Source: a virus | Strand: one strand, 5' to 3' | IMG/VR virus record: IMGVR_UViG_3300045996_002301 | Span: 1 to 39,160 of that record | Length of the DNA: 39,160 nt | Part shown: positions 1 through 9,166 of the stretch, piece after piece | Position numbering within the stretch: the first letter of the stretch is position 1 | Layout: every line of letters begins with the position of its first letter | The notes under the pieces: generated by a model | The model's database searches: none | Seen by the model: only the letters and a program-made list of their open reading frames with translations | Told to the model about the DNA's origin: nothing | Program-made: the position numbers and the translations under genes

Positions 1-660
1 TCGCCTGACTGACCAGTGCCTTGATACGCTGCACCGGGTTCTTGAGAAACTGTGCTAGACGTGGCGAAAACCTGCGGACGATATTGAGGGCGCTGTTCCA
101 CACGTTGTTCCATGCACGGCCCAGTGCCGCCTTCGCCTGACTGACCAGTGCCTTGATACGCTGCACCGGGTTCTTGAGAAACTGTGCTAGACGTGGCGAA
201 AACCTGCGGACGATATTGAGGGCGCTGTTCCACACGTTGTTCCATGCACGGCCCAGTGCCGCCTTCGCCTGACTGACCAGTGCCTTGATACGCTGCACCG
301 GGTTCTTGAGAAACTGCGCTAGACGCGGCGAGAACCTGCGGACGATGTTGAGCGCACTGTTCCATACGTTGTTCCACGCACGGCCTAACGCTGCCTTCGC
401 CTGACCGACCAGTGTCTTAATACGCTGCACCGGGTTCTTGAGAAACTGTGCTAGACGTGGCGAAAACCTGCGGACGATGTTGAGGGCGCTGTTCCACACG
501 TTGTTCCACGCACGGCCCAGTGCCGCCTTCGCCTGACTGACCAGTGCCTTGATACGCTGCACCGGGTTCTTGAGAAACTGCGCTAGACGTGGCGAGAAGT
601 TCTTCACTATATCAAGGGCGTTGTTCCATATCTGCTTCCAGTTGCCACTCAAGATACCCT
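1..660 (-). repeat. 132-bp tandem repeats in the tape measure gene
   Basis: Copies begin at 1, 133, 265, 397 and 529. The fifth is degenerate in its second half. Each encodes 44 residues with the core AWNNVWNSALNIVRRFSPRL. Copies 1 and 2 are base-for-base identical; copies 3 and 4 differ mainly at third codon positions. 44 residues equal four hendecads. The array is cut by the window edge. Confidence 0.95.
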
Positions 661-3600
661 TGATGATGCCGATGATGTTACGGACAATTGCTCCGACGGC
701 TTGCAACTTCTTGCGAAGGTTGGGGGAGAAAGAGTCCACTATCTTGAGTGCGATGTTCCACGCGGCCCGCCAGTTCCCGTTGATGATATTCTTGACGACC
801 TGGCCCACAGCGCGTATGACGCCCACGGCCTTGGCGATGGCCCGCTTCCAACTCCCCGGCAACGCGTTCCATATGGTGTGTGCCACCCCGATGGCTGCCC
901 GCCACACAGTGGATATGATGGTCCTGAAGATGTTTCCGGCACCGCGTAGGACGCCCTTGATCGTCTCGATGGGGTGACGGAAGAGGTTGATAAGGAACCC
1001 GGCGAACTTGACTACCGTCAACCCCTGGATGAACCCGCGAACGAGGTCGATGGCCCAACCCCGGGACTTGGTGGAGGGCGAGTGAATGCCCAGGAAATTC
1101 AGCAGGGCGTTAACCGCGTCGCCGATCCACTTGATCAGCGGACCCACCAGCGGGAGCGCCTCCAAGCCTCCGATGATACCCCCGATGATAGCGTCCACCA
1201 CCGACCGGAACACGCCCTTGCCCATATTACGATCCTTGCGGTAGGTCTCGGTCAACTTGTCCCAGAACGCCTTTACGATGCCCGCGAAGTTGAGGGCGTC
1301 CCATAGTCCGGCGAAGAACCCGGTGAACAGGCCGATGATGCCGTGCTTTTTCCAGCCCTCCTTCATGCCATTGAATATGGCCCCGAAGAACTGGCCGAGT
1401 CCCTTACTGATAGCACCCCCGGTCACGATGTCGGCGAATAGGAGTATCCACCCCACCGGACCCGACAGCACGCCGATCGCCCGGGCGATCAGGGTTCCCG
1501 CGATCTTCTTACCGGCCAGCCCGAAGAGACCGGGCAACTTGGCGAGCAGGCCACTCATGGTCTTGCCGATGGGGATCTTCTTCAGGGTGTTGACGATGAA
1601 GGTTCCCAACGTGGTGAATATCTTGCCCAGTCCCGTGGTGCTGAACTTCTTCATCAGGGCCGCCAGGATGTTGCCGAAGGTTTTGATCGGCCCCACCTTG
1701 AAGGCGTTGGCGACCACCTTGGCCAGATTGGGGAACCGCTTGGCGATGGCGTTTCCGATGAGGGTACCCACCTTCTGGAGGACACCTATTGCACCGTTGA
1801 CGGCCTTGACGAAGAGACCCCATGCGCCTCTCGCCAGTTTCCCGCCGCGAACCAGCCGGAACAGTCCCGCGGCCAGACGGCCAAGGTTGCCGACCAGCGT
1901 GATCAGCGCGCCCCCCCCAAACGCCTTGAACAGCAGCAGTAGGGCAGCGCCCTGTACCACGAACTTCTGTACAGGCTTCGGCAACTTGAAGAATACGCCC
2001 AGGATCTCGGAGAGGAAGTGGAAGAACTCCTTGAACACCGTGGGGTTCTCGGTCAGCAGGGTGATGATCTTGAAGACGTCGTCCCGGAACTCCTTCATGC
2101 CCTTGGACCGGGAGATCTGGAAGAGGAACTTTATGAGTTGCCACACGGCAGTTCCCAACTTCTTCATGAGATCCCAGCCCTCGTCGATCAGTTTATTGAT
2201 CTCCTTCTGGCCCCTGGCGCTCTCAAGGTAGTCGGCGGCCCGGTCGGTGAGGTTGACCAGGGTGGTGAGAACCTGACGGAACTTGGGCACTGCGGGCGCG
2301 ATGAACGCCAGCAGCATGCGGCCCACGTTGATGAGGATGTCTATAGTACGGCGCACGATACCGGGCATGGCCTCAAAGATCGACTTGAGAGCTCTCAGTC
2401 GATCCTGCTGTCCGAAGACCTTGACGACCTTCTCCCAGCCGTCCCTGACCCGCTTGGCGATCCTCTCGGCGACGTTGCCGAGGAAGGGCATGACCTGCTT
2501 ACCCAGCCTCAGTACGGACACCCCAACGTTGTCCAGAATACGCTGCGCTGGCTTCATCTGGTTAGTGAATACCTTGATGAAGTTCTCCCACGCCTTCATC
2601 AGGCGCTGCTGGGACTTGGTCAACTTGGCACCGGTCTCGTCGGCGGCCTTCTGGGCCTCCTGATGGGCCTTCTTGAGATCCTCCACGGCGCCCTTCAGGT
2701 CGCGCATCGCCTGCGCCTCGTCCTCCGCGGCCTGCTCCTGCGTACGTCTCAGGTTCCTGAGTTGGTTGGCGGCGGTCTCCTGCGCTGCGGCCACCGCCTG
2801 CACCCCGGCGACACGCGCCTCGCGCACCCGGTTCTCGGATTCCTTGATGTCGTTGAGGGCGTCCTGTATCGCCCACTTGCGGTTGCGCTCGGCCTGAGCC
2901 AGCGCCCGCATCTGGTTCGCCACCTGCTGGTGGGAACGCCGTATCAACTGCTGGCCGGCCACGATGGCGTCGGCCACGCCCTTCTCGGCGACCTTGACCT
3001 GATTTAGCTGTTCGCGGATGCTTTGCGCACCAGCACGGTGGGTCTGGACTACGTTGGACCATGACTCGCGCACCGCCTTTTGAGACTGCAGGATCTGCTT
3101 CTTGCCCTCGTTTACGGTGTCGCGGTAGTTATCGAACGCCTCGCGCTGCCGTTCGTGGGCGTCGGCGATCTGATCGGCCCCCGTGCGCACCGTTTCCTTG
3201 TACCGATTGAACTCTTCGCGGGCACGCTCGTGCGCCTCCGCGATCTGCTCGGCACCGTTGCGCAGGGTTTCCTTGTAGTTACGGTAGGCCTCGTTGGACC
3301 CGCGTATCGCCTCGCGTATCGCCTGCTCGCCCTCGACCACGGTTTGCCGGTAGTCGCGGTACGACTGCTTGGACGCCCGCTGGGCCTCGCGTATGGCCTT
3401 CTCGCCCTCGATGACCGTTTCCTTGTAGTTCTGGAAGGACTCGCGGGCCTGCTCGTGTGCCTCACGGATGGACTCCTGCCCCTCGATGACCGTCTCCCGG
3501 TAGTCCTTGAGGGCGTTTCGAGAGTCCTCGACCGCCTCACGTATCGCCTGCTGTCCCGCCACCACGCTGCGGCGGTAGTCTAAGAAGGCCTCCTTGGCCG

Positions 3601-6600
3601 CGATCTGGGCCTCGCGAACGGCCTCCTGACCCTCGATAACCGCCTCCCGGTAGTCCTTGAGGGCATTGCGGGCGTCCTCCTGCGCCTCCCTGATATCTCG
3701 GGCGCCCTCGATCTGATCGCGACGCAGGTTGCGCTGTGCCTCCCGCAGTCGACGCTGGGCCTCCTCTATGGAACGGTTACCGTCAACTATCGCCTCGCGG
3801 TACGCCTCGTACGTTTCGCGGGCGCGTTCATGGGCTTCTGCTATGGCCTCAGCCCCGTCGCGTTGCGCCTCCACGATTTCCTTCGCGCTGTCGACCACGT
3901 CCTGCTGGGCCTCGGCGATCATCCGAGCCGCCGCGATCTGAACCTTGGCGATGTTGACCTGTGCCCTGCCCGCCTCAATCTGGGCGTCGCGCAGCTGCTC
4001 GACTGCCTCTTGTACGCCCTCGATGGCCTCCTGCTGGTCGAGGTATGCCTGCTCGACGGCGCTGCGGGCGTTCTGCAACTCGTCGGTGCCGTTCTTCTGG
4101 GCTTGGGTCAGGTCGTTCTGGGCGTTGGCCAGATCTATCGCGTCCTGCTTGCGTTCTATCTCCAAGTTGGCGATGTCCCGCTGGGCGTCCAGTATGGCCT
4201 CCATGTCGCCCACGGCGGACGCCTCGGCGAGGCGCTGGCGTGCCGCGGCCAGTTCGTACGCGGTGTCGATCTGGTCCTGCTGTGCCTTCTGTACGTCCAA
4301 CTCAAGTTGAGCCTGACGGATTGGTTCGCCCGCCATGACGGCGTTGAGATCTTTCTGTGCCTGCATAAACTCTTCGGTGGCGTCCCGGGCAGAGGCGCGA
4401 GCGTCTGCCAGATTTTCCTCCATGTCCAGCACCCGGTCTAGGGCATCCAGGTAGTCCTCTCGGGCGTCCGCGATCATCTCTTCGGCCTCGACCTGCGCGT
4501 CCGCCAGATCCTGAACGGCCTCCTGATGCCGTTCTATCGCCTTGCGGATGTCGTCTCGTACGTCCTGCTCGACTTCGGCGATCTTCTTGATGGCGTCCTG
4601 CCACTCGTCGTACGAGTCGTTGATCTCGTCCTGTACGTCCGTGCGCGTCTCGGCGAGATCTCTTTCGGCCTCGCGGATGTCGCGCAGATCCTCCTGAATG
4701 GTGCGCGCCACCTCGCGCTCGGTTTCCCTGATGTTCTGCAGCGTCCCCACGTAGTCTTCCCACGCGTCCCTGGCGGCCTCCGCGGCCTCGATGTTGGCCT
4801 CCTTGACATCAGAGAGACTGTCCTGATAGTCCTTCCACGCCTCGGCGGTGTCCCGGGCCACGTCTCTGGTGACCTCGCGGATGTTCTTGAGGGTCTCCTG
4901 ATAGTCGGCCCACGCCTCCTTGGCGGCCTCCGCGGCCTCTACTTGGGCATCTCGCAGGTCTTCTACACTATCTTGGTAGTCTTCCCAGGCATCCTTGGTC
5001 GCCTTGGCGGCCTCGACCTGTGCCTCCTTGATATCCCGCAGGCTGCGCTGGAAGTCGGCCCACGCCTCCTTGGCGGATCGGGCAGCCTCGACCTGCGCCT
5101 CGCGGACGTCCTTGAGGCTGTCCTGATAGTCGGACCATGCCTCCTTGTTGGCCCGGGCGACGTCCCTCTCGACCTCTCCAACTTCCTTGACCGCGTCCCG
5201 GTAGTCCTCCCACGCCTCCTTGTTGGCCTGAGCGACGTCCCTCTCGATCTCCCCGACTTCCTCGACCGTGTCCCGGTAGTCCTTCCACGCGTCGGCGTTG
5301 GCCTCGGCCACGGCCTTCTCCGTGCTGGCGAGTTCGGCCACCGACTCCCGGTATGCCTTCATGGCCTGCTGGTTGGCCTGTGCCGCCTCGGCGCGAGTCT
5401 CATTCAGTTGTGCCTGTGCGTCGCGCAGAGTCTGTACGGCTTCCGCCACGCCCTTGGCCGCCTCCCGCTGGGCCTGCGTCACACCGGCCACGGCAGCGGC
5501 GAGATCCCTCTCGGCCTGTGCCACGGCCTCGTTCTGCTCGATGACCGTCCGACGATACTGGACGTGAGCCTCTTCACGTTGGGCTATGGCGTCCTTGATC
5601 TGGGCCGTGGCGTCCTTCTCGGCCTGCGCGACCCCCTCCAGCGAGGACTGGTACTCCCGCTGGGCGTCGGCGATCGCCTGCGCCCCCGACTCGCGGACCT
5701 CCTGCAGGTTGCGCTGGGCGTCGGCCACGGCCTCGGCGGCGGCCTTCTCCGCGTCCAAGGCGGCGACCAGAGCCTGACTCGCGGCCTCATGCTCGGATAT
5801 GGCGGATATGGAGGGCAGGAAGGCGGCGGCCATCAGTCCTATGGCGCCCGCCAGCGAGGCGAACCCGGCGGTCAGTATGCCCAGTATGCCTACGAGTGGA
5901 CCGAGTGCCGACACGGCCAGAACCACCGCCACCCGTCCGAGGGTGACGAGGGCTACCGTGGTCGCCTTGGTGGACTGCGCGAAACCGCCTTGCAGGGACC
6001 GCATGTTTCCGATGGACGCACGGAGGGCCGCGAGACCCGACAGTGCGCGTCCGGCGTCGATGTCTGCCTGAATCTTGAGGTTCTCGCCCGAGACGTCGCG
6101 GATCTGGGCCTCGATCTGCTGGATCGTCGCGGAGACCCTCTCGTCCCCGTCCATCTCCATCTTGAGGCGGGCCGTCTGTCCGGCCAGAGACTTGAGCAGG
6201 TTGTTGACGATCTTGACTTCTCGCTTGGCCTCGGTCCCGTCGCCCGTGATCTTGATGTTGGCCTGCTGCGTACGGAGCCGCTGGATCATGACCAGGATCT
6301 GGTCGGCCTTGGTTCTGGCGTCTTGGACGTCCGCGGTGACCTTCAACTCGGCACGCTGGTTTTCCACGTCAGACAGGAAGGTCTTGACCTGCGCCTCCAT
6401 GGCGGCCAGCTGCTGGAACCCGGACGAGTCTATGTCGAACTTGAGTTTGAGTTCCTGAATGCTACGCAGTTTGGAGTTGAGGAAGGAGGTGAGGCGATTG
6501 GCGTCGGCTATGGCATCCTGCGTATCCATCTCGGCGGTGATATGCAAGGTGGGATGCATGCCATTGATCTCGGCCTGCAGGGCCGACACGCGACCGCGGA

Positions 6601-7216
6601 GTTCAGACTCGCTAAACTCGCCCTTGACGCGCATCTGGGCCTCGGCGGTGAAGCCGTCGACCTCTTTCAGTCCTTGTAGCATTCTGTCGATGTCTGCGGT
6701 AGATTTACCGGCCCCTTCGAGCTCGGCCCGCATGTGAATGGCATCTCGGGAAACTTCATTCTTCATCCGTACCAGTTCTGCCAGCCCGGAACGGAGTCGG
6801 TCTACATCCTCCTCACCCTCAAGGTGGATCTTCATGCGTTGAAGCACGGCCATCTTGCGGGCAAGGTCGGACGCCTTGGCCTCGGCGGCATCCGTATCCA
6901 GATCTAGCCTGACCTGTCTAGTGGCCTCTAGTTCGTTGGCGATTTGCTGGCGGAGTTCGTTGAGGTTGTTGACCTCGGCCTCGATCTCAAGGCGGCGTTT
7001 CTTGGTCAATCCCTTGTTATTGAGTTCTCGCTGGAGGGCCTTTAATTTTCTGTCGGTGTCCTCGTACCCGAGCAGTTGTAGGGTGACGGTGGAGACCACG
7101 TCCTCATCGCCCATCTTGTTCGCCTCACTGCGCGCAGACTTGAGCTCGCGCACGAGTTGATCCAACTCCGAGCGAACTTTGACGATGACATCAATCTCTT
7201 CCTGGTTCGGTCCCAA
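1..7216 (-). CDS. Tape measure protein (3' end beyond the left edge)
   Basis: One minus-strand frame stays open from about 7216 to the left edge, giving at least 2,405 residues without a stop. In siphoviruses the tape measure protein fills the tail tube, sets tail length and helps DNA entry. Domains seen in order: charged helical N-terminus (about 1-410); hydrophobic stretch (about 417-464); a very long Ala/Glu/Arg-rich coiled coil (about 470-1,400) made of 25-residue repeats; then alternating helical and hydrophobic segments; finally 44-residue repeats rich in Trp, Phe and Arg at the edge. The start is uncertain. TTG at 7216 follows the stop of the upstream frame and has GGAGGGG 12 nt before it; GTG at 7243 and ATG at 7114 are alternatives. 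Position directly after the tail chaperone pair is the classical siphovirus order. The rightward open frames in this stretch, including one at 4526-6679, are its shadows. Confidence 0.95.
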   Translation of the reverse strand, partial: MGPNQEEIDVIVKVRSELDQLVRELKSARSEANKMGDEDVVSTVTLQLLGYEDTDRKLKALQRELNNKGLTKKRRLEIEAEVNNLNELRQQIANELEATRQVRLDLDTDAAEAKASDLARKMAVLQRMKIHLEGEEDVDRLRSGLAELVRMKNEVSRDAIHMRAELEGAGKSTADIDRMLQGLKEVDGFTAEAQMRVKGEFSESELRGRVSALQAEINGMHPTLHITAEMDTQDAIADANRLTSFLNSKLRSIQELKLKFDIDSSGFQQLAAMEAQVKTFLSDVENQRAELKVTADVQDARTKADQILVMIQRLRTQQANIKITGDGTEAKREVKIVNNLLKSLAGQTARLKMEMDGDERVSATIQQIEAQIRDVSGENLKIQADIDAGRALSGLAALRASIGNMRSLQGGFAQSTKATTVALVTLGRVAVVLAVSALGPLVGILGILTAGFASLAGAIGLMAAAFLPSISAISEHEAASQALVAALDAEKAAAEAVADAQRNLQEVRESGAQAIADAQREYQSSLEGVAQAEKDATAQIKDAIAQREEAHVQYRRTVIEQNEAVAQAERDLAAAVAGVTQAQREAAKGVAEAVQTLRDAQAQLNETRAEAAQANQQAMKAYRESVAELASTEKAVAEANADAWKDYRDTVEEVGEIERDVAQANKEAWEDYRDAVKEVGEVERDVARANKEAWSDYQDSLKDVREAQVEAARSAKEAWADFQRSLRDIKEAQVEAAKATKDAWEDYQDSVEDLRDAQVEAAEAAKEAWADYQETLKNIREVTRDVARDTAEAWKDYQDSLSDVKEANIEAAEAARDAWEDYVGTLQNIRETEREVARTIQEDLRDIREAERDLAETRTDVQDEINDSYDEWQDAIKKIAEVEQDVRDDIRKAIERHQEAVQDLADAQVEAEEMIADAREDYLDALDRVLDMEENLADARASARDATEEFMQAQKDLNAVMAGEPIRQAQLELDVQKAQQDQIDTAYELAAARQRLAEASAVGDMEAILDAQRDIANLEIERKQDAIDLANAQNDLTQAQKNGTDELQNARSAVEQAYLDQQEAIEGVQEAVEQLRDAQIEAGRAQVNIAKVQIAAARMIAEAQQDVVDSAKEIVEAQRDGAEAIAEAHERARETYEAYREAIVDGNRSIEEAQRRLREAQRNLRRDQIEGARDIREAQEDARNALKDYREAVIEGQEAVREAQIAAKEAFLDYRRSVVAGQQAIREAVEDSRNALKDYRETVIEGQESIREAHEQARESFQNYKETVIEGEKAIREAQRASKQSYRDYRQTVVEGEQAIREAIRGSNEAYRNYKETLRNGAEQIAEAHERAREEFNRYKETVRTGADQIADAHERQREAFDNYRDTVNEGKKQILQSQKAVRESWSNVVQTHRAGAQSIREQLNQVKVAEKGVADAIVAGQQLIRRSHQQVANQMRALAQAERNRKWAIQDALNDIKESENRVREARVAGVQAVAAAQETAANQLRNLRRTQEQAAEDEAQAMRDLKGAVEDLKKAHQEAQKAADETGAKLTKSQQRLMKAWENFIKVFTNQMKPAQRILDNVGVSVLRLGKQVMPFLGNVAERIAKRVRDGWEKVVKVFGQQDRLRALKSIFEAMPGIVRRTIDILINVGRMLLAFIAPAVPKFRQVLTTLVNLTDRAADYLESARGQKEINKLIDEGWDLMKKLGTAVWQLIKFLFQISRSKGMKEFRDDVFKIITLLTENPTVFKEFFHFLSEILGVFFKLPKPVQKFVVQGAALLLLFKAFGGGALITLVGNLGRLAAGLFRLVRGGKLARGAWGLFVKAVNGAIGVLQKVGTLIGNAIAKRFPNLAKVVANAFKVGPIKTFGNILAALMKKFSTTGLGKIFTTLGTFIVNTLKKIPIGKTMSGLLAKLPGLFGLAGKKIAGTLIARAIGVLSGPVGWILLFADIVTGGAISKGLGQFFGAIFNGMKEGWKKHGIIGLFTGFFAGLWDALNFAGIVKAFWDKLTETYRKDRNMGKGVFRSVVDAIIGGIIGGLEALPLVGPLIKWIGDAVNALLNFLGIHSPSTKSRGWAIDLVRGFIQGLTVVKFAGFLINLFRHPIETIKGVLRGAGNIFRTIISTVWRAAIGVAHTIWNALPGSWKRAIAKAVGVIRAVGQVVKNIINGNWRAAWNIALKIVDSFSPNLRKKLQAVGAIVRNIIGIIKGILSGNWKQIWNNALDIVKNFSPRLAQFLKNPVQRIKALVSQAKAALGRAWNNVWNSALNIVRRFSPRLAQFLKNPVQRIKTLVGQAKAALGRAWNNVWNSALNIVRRFSPRLAQFLKNPVQRIKALVSQAKAALGRAWNNVWNSALNIVRRFSPRLAQFLKNPVQRIKALVSQAKAALGRAWNNVWNSALNIVRRFSPRLAQFLKNPVQRIKALVSQA
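3125..3874 (-). repeat. 75-bp (25-residue) repeats, family 1, in the tape measure coiled coil
   Basis: A GTAGT-like anchor (coding for Tyr in a Y-R/K-E/D-T motif) recurs at 3125, 3200, 3275, 3350, 3425, 3500, 3575, 3650, 3725 and 3800, exactly every 75 bp with no indels. Units read like REAFDNYRDTVNEGKKQI. Sequence has diverged but the period has not, so selection on helical phase is likely (inference). Confidence 0.85.
4741..5340 (-). repeat. 75-bp (25-residue) repeats, family 2, in the tape measure coiled coil
   Basis: The anchor (reverse complement coding AW-x-DY) recurs at 4751, 4826, 4901, 4976, 5051, 5126, 5201 and 5276, exactly 75 bp apart. Units read like ANKEAWEDYRDAVKEVGEVE. This family shares its period with the 3.1-3.9 kb family but has a different consensus with a fixed Trp. 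Confidence 0.88.
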
Positions 7217-7217
7217 T

Positions 7218-8002
7218 TTAGGGCAGATCCCCTCCGCTGGCACCACGACCCGAGCGTGTCTTCTTGCGGGCCTTCTGCTGGGGGATGTACTTGTATTCCC
7301 AGCGACCCGAGAGGAGTCCCTTGCGTAGCGCCTTCTTCCCCGAATCGGGATCTTGACGAATGTGATCCCAGATCGAGTACATCTGGTCTACAATTCTAAA
7401 CGAATGCCACACTTTATGCGACCCCGGCAACTCGTCATCGGGGAGAATCTTGAATTCCAGGTAATCCCAGTAGGCCTTGAGGGCAGGCAGGGGTCTGGGG
7501 TATCCCTCGGGGGATCGCTCCCGGAAGAAACTCTGACCCTCGCCCGCCTCCGCGTTGCCGCTGAGTTCCCTCAGCCACTCGCGGACCTGTGTTCTTAACT
7601 CTCGAAGGTAGGGTTTTCCTCGGCCTCCTGCGTGACCTCACCGAACTGGTTCTTAACCTCTTCGATGTCGTCAGGCAACTCGTTGAGTTTGCGGATGTGG
7701 TTGGAGATCTGATCGGAGATGTAGCCCTTCAACTTCCTGAAGGATGCATCCTCGATGGGCAACTTGTTGCCATCCTCGTCCTCGAAGTCCCAGTCCTTGA
7801 TGGAGTACCGGAAGTCCGCCGACCGCTGGCGGTCGAGGCGCACGTTGGACTCGCCGTCCCCCGCGTTGGTATCGAGGATCAGGTTAGCGCGAAAGCGCAT
7901 GAACTGCTCGCTCATCTCCTGCAGGTAAACGCTGGCCTTTTCCCCGCCACGGAGTTTTATTTCACGCTCGTGTAGTTCGTCGTCAACAAAGAACTTGCTC
8001 AA
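7218..8002 (-). CDS. Tail assembly chaperone, -1 frameshift fusion (lambda gpGT type)
   Basis: This is the extended product made when ribosomes slip -1 at AAACCCT (7610-7616): codons AAC CCT in frame 0 re-pair with AAA CCC. After the slip the protein continues YLRELRTQVREWLRELSG and on to the stop TAA at 7218. The added C-terminal part is about 130 residues, ends in a Lys/Arg-rich tail and has conserved aromatic patches (KAYWDYLEF, SIWDHIRQ). It has no start codon or ribosome site in the first 150 bases, which supports expression only by fusion. In lambda the T domain recruits tail tube subunits to the tape measure. Confidence 0.8.
7595..8002 (-). CDS. Tail assembly chaperone, short form (lambda gpG type)
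   Basis: A 135-residue acidic protein located between the tail tube and tape measure genes. In siphoviruses this slot makes two chaperones that coat the tape measure protein before the tube polymerises. The start is TTG at 8002, reading MSKFFVDDELHEREIKLRGG, behind GGGAGGGAGAGCA, a good ribosome site. An open frame reaching to 8125 would run through the terminator hairpin at 8073-8092 and is rejected. Near the 3' end the sequence contains the -1 slippery heptamer AAACCCT, and an open frame with no start of its own continues in -1 to 7218. There is no recognisable enzymatic motif. The assignment rests on position, frameshift and size. Confidence 0.85.
   Translation of the reverse strand: MSKFFVDDELHEREIKLRGGEKASVYLQEMSEQFMRFRANLILDTNAGDGESNVRLDRQRSADFRYSIKDWDFEDEDGNKLPIEDASFRKLKGYISDQISNHIRKLNELPDDIEEVKNQFGEVTQEAEENPTFES
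7610..7616 (-). promoter_or_regulatory. Programmed -1 ribosomal frameshift site AAACCCT
   Basis: The heptamer fits X-XXY-YYZ (A AAC CCT in frame 0). The frame 0 stop TAA lies four codons downstream at 7595-7597, and the -1 frame is open from there to 7218. Location at the end of the first tail chaperone gene is where such sites occur in most siphoviruses. Confidence 0.8.
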
Positions 8003-8072
8003 TGCTCTCTCCCTCCCCAGGAAGTGGTTACAAGTAGCATTGTACACATTGTGGGGAGTTAGGCAAATGGAA

Positions 8073-8092
8073 AGACCCCCCGAAGGGGGTCT
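8073..8092 (-). terminator. Hairpin with UUCG tetraloop between tail tube and chaperone genes
   Basis: On the minus strand AGACCCCC-TTCG-GGGGGTCT forms an 8-bp stem closed by the very stable UUCG loop. A short pyrimidine-rich stretch (TTCCATTT) follows. It probably reduces transcription past the abundant tail tube gene, or protects its mRNA 3' end. Confidence 0.75.
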
Positions 8093-8128
8093 GACCGTGG
8101 AAACCATCCACCGATATATTACCACACG

Positions 8129-9166
8129 TTAGGTGGTGGGTGCCCGGTAGATGTCGCCGTCGTCGGAGTTGACCAGCACGACCTCAAGGAACCCGGTGCC
8201 GTCGTCCGTGAGGACGGGGGCAGCCGTGACCTCGACGCCCGACAGGGTCTCCCCGGCGTCGATCTCGACCGGAGCCTCCGTGTACTGGAGCCTCTTGAGG
8301 TCCACCGAGATTGCATAGCGGTGGATACCCGTGATGATGGCACCCTGCGCGTTCAACTTGAGGCGCACGTCCTCCGGGCTGTCGAGCAGCGACCGGCGGT
8401 AGTGGTCCTCGATGTCCGCGGCGGGCGTGAAGGTGGCCTCCGGCTCGATGTTGCCCTCCGGAAGGTTCTCGACCTCCTTGGAACCCAGCACGAACTGGTC
8501 CGTCACGATGTTGTTGTTGTAGTCCAGACCGAAGTCCAGAAGCGGTACCGTCGCCAGCGAACCCCCGCCAACTGCCATCTGTGCCGTGACCACGTGGAAC
8601 GGGAACTTCTTCGAGAGGTCCTGCGCCACGCCCGTCGGCTCGGTGGCCGTCTGGTCCAGCAGGTACCCCACGGCCCCCATGGTAAAGACCAGGTAGCCGT
8701 CATTGGCGATCTCAAGACTCAGTGAGTCTCCCTTGACCCCCACGTACTTGTCGACGATGTCGACCCCCTCGTCCGTACGGTTGACGGTCCAGATGGACGC
8801 GGGCAGCGGACCCGGGTTCCCCACCCGTATCGGGTTCCACGTGTGGGTGTAGACCCCGGGGTCTCCACCGCTGGGTGCCAGCGTCTCCACGGTGACAGGC
8901 GGACCCATCACCATAGAGAGGAACAGGCCGAACGAGTTGGGACGTGCAGCCCCCTCGATGTCGCCCTCGTACACCCGGCCACCATACTCCTGTGCCGTCG
9001 GCGCACGGTTGCCCACCGTCTCGTCGTACTCCATGGTGTCTCGGCTGAGACCCAGCCCCTCGGTCGCCACAGGCGGCGAGATCAGGTTGCCGGCGGTGCC
9101 AGCCCGAGCCGTCTTCAACTGACCGTTTAACTGCAGTGCGCCATAGACGCGATCAGACTGACCCAT
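8129..9166 (-). CDS. Major tail tube protein
   Basis: A 345-residue protein, the expected size and slot for the tail tube subunit that polymerises around the tape measure protein. It is rich in beta-strand patterns and begins MGQSDRVYGALQLNGQLKTA, with a long DPGVYTHTW-containing loop. The style matches the Phage_tube_2-like tail tube proteins of actinophages (family assignment by memory of sequence style, not by search). The C-terminal 60 residues could be an Ig-like or decoration segment. ATG overlaps the TAA of the upstream gene by one base, indicating coupling. A UUCG terminator follows. Confidence 0.85.
   Translation of the reverse strand: MGQSDRVYGALQLNGQLKTARAGTAGNLISPPVATEGLGLSRDTMEYDETVGNRAPTAQEYGGRVYEGDIEGAARPNSFGLFLSMVMGPPVTVETLAPSGGDPGVYTHTWNPIRVGNPGPLPASIWTVNRTDEGVDIVDKYVGVKGDSLSLEIANDGYLVFTMGAVGYLLDQTATEPTGVAQDLSKKFPFHVVTAQMAVGGGSLATVPLLDFGLDYNNNIVTDQFVLGSKEVENLPEGNIEPEATFTPAADIEDHYRRSLLDSPEDVRLKLNAQGAIITGIHRYAISVDLKRLQYTEAPVEIDAGETLSGVEVTAAPVLTDDGTGFLEVVLVNSDDGDIYRAPTT

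Noticed and set aside
1-660. CRISPR array
   Set aside because: Repeat units are 132 bp, contiguous and in-frame coding, with no spacers.
549-3007. Other rightward open frames inside the tape measure gene
   Set aside because: They overlap a continuous minus-strand gene with clear protein character and have no independent start signals.
4526-6679. Rightward open frame of 717 residues, Leu/Gly/Val-rich
   Set aside because: It mirrors the repetitive coiled-coil coding of the tape measure gene on the other strand; no ribosome site, and composition follows the complement of Glu/Ala/Arg codons.
7595-8125. Longer start at 8125 for the tail chaperone
   Set aside because: It would translate through the UUCG terminator hairpin and lacks a ribosome site; TTG 8002 has a strong one.
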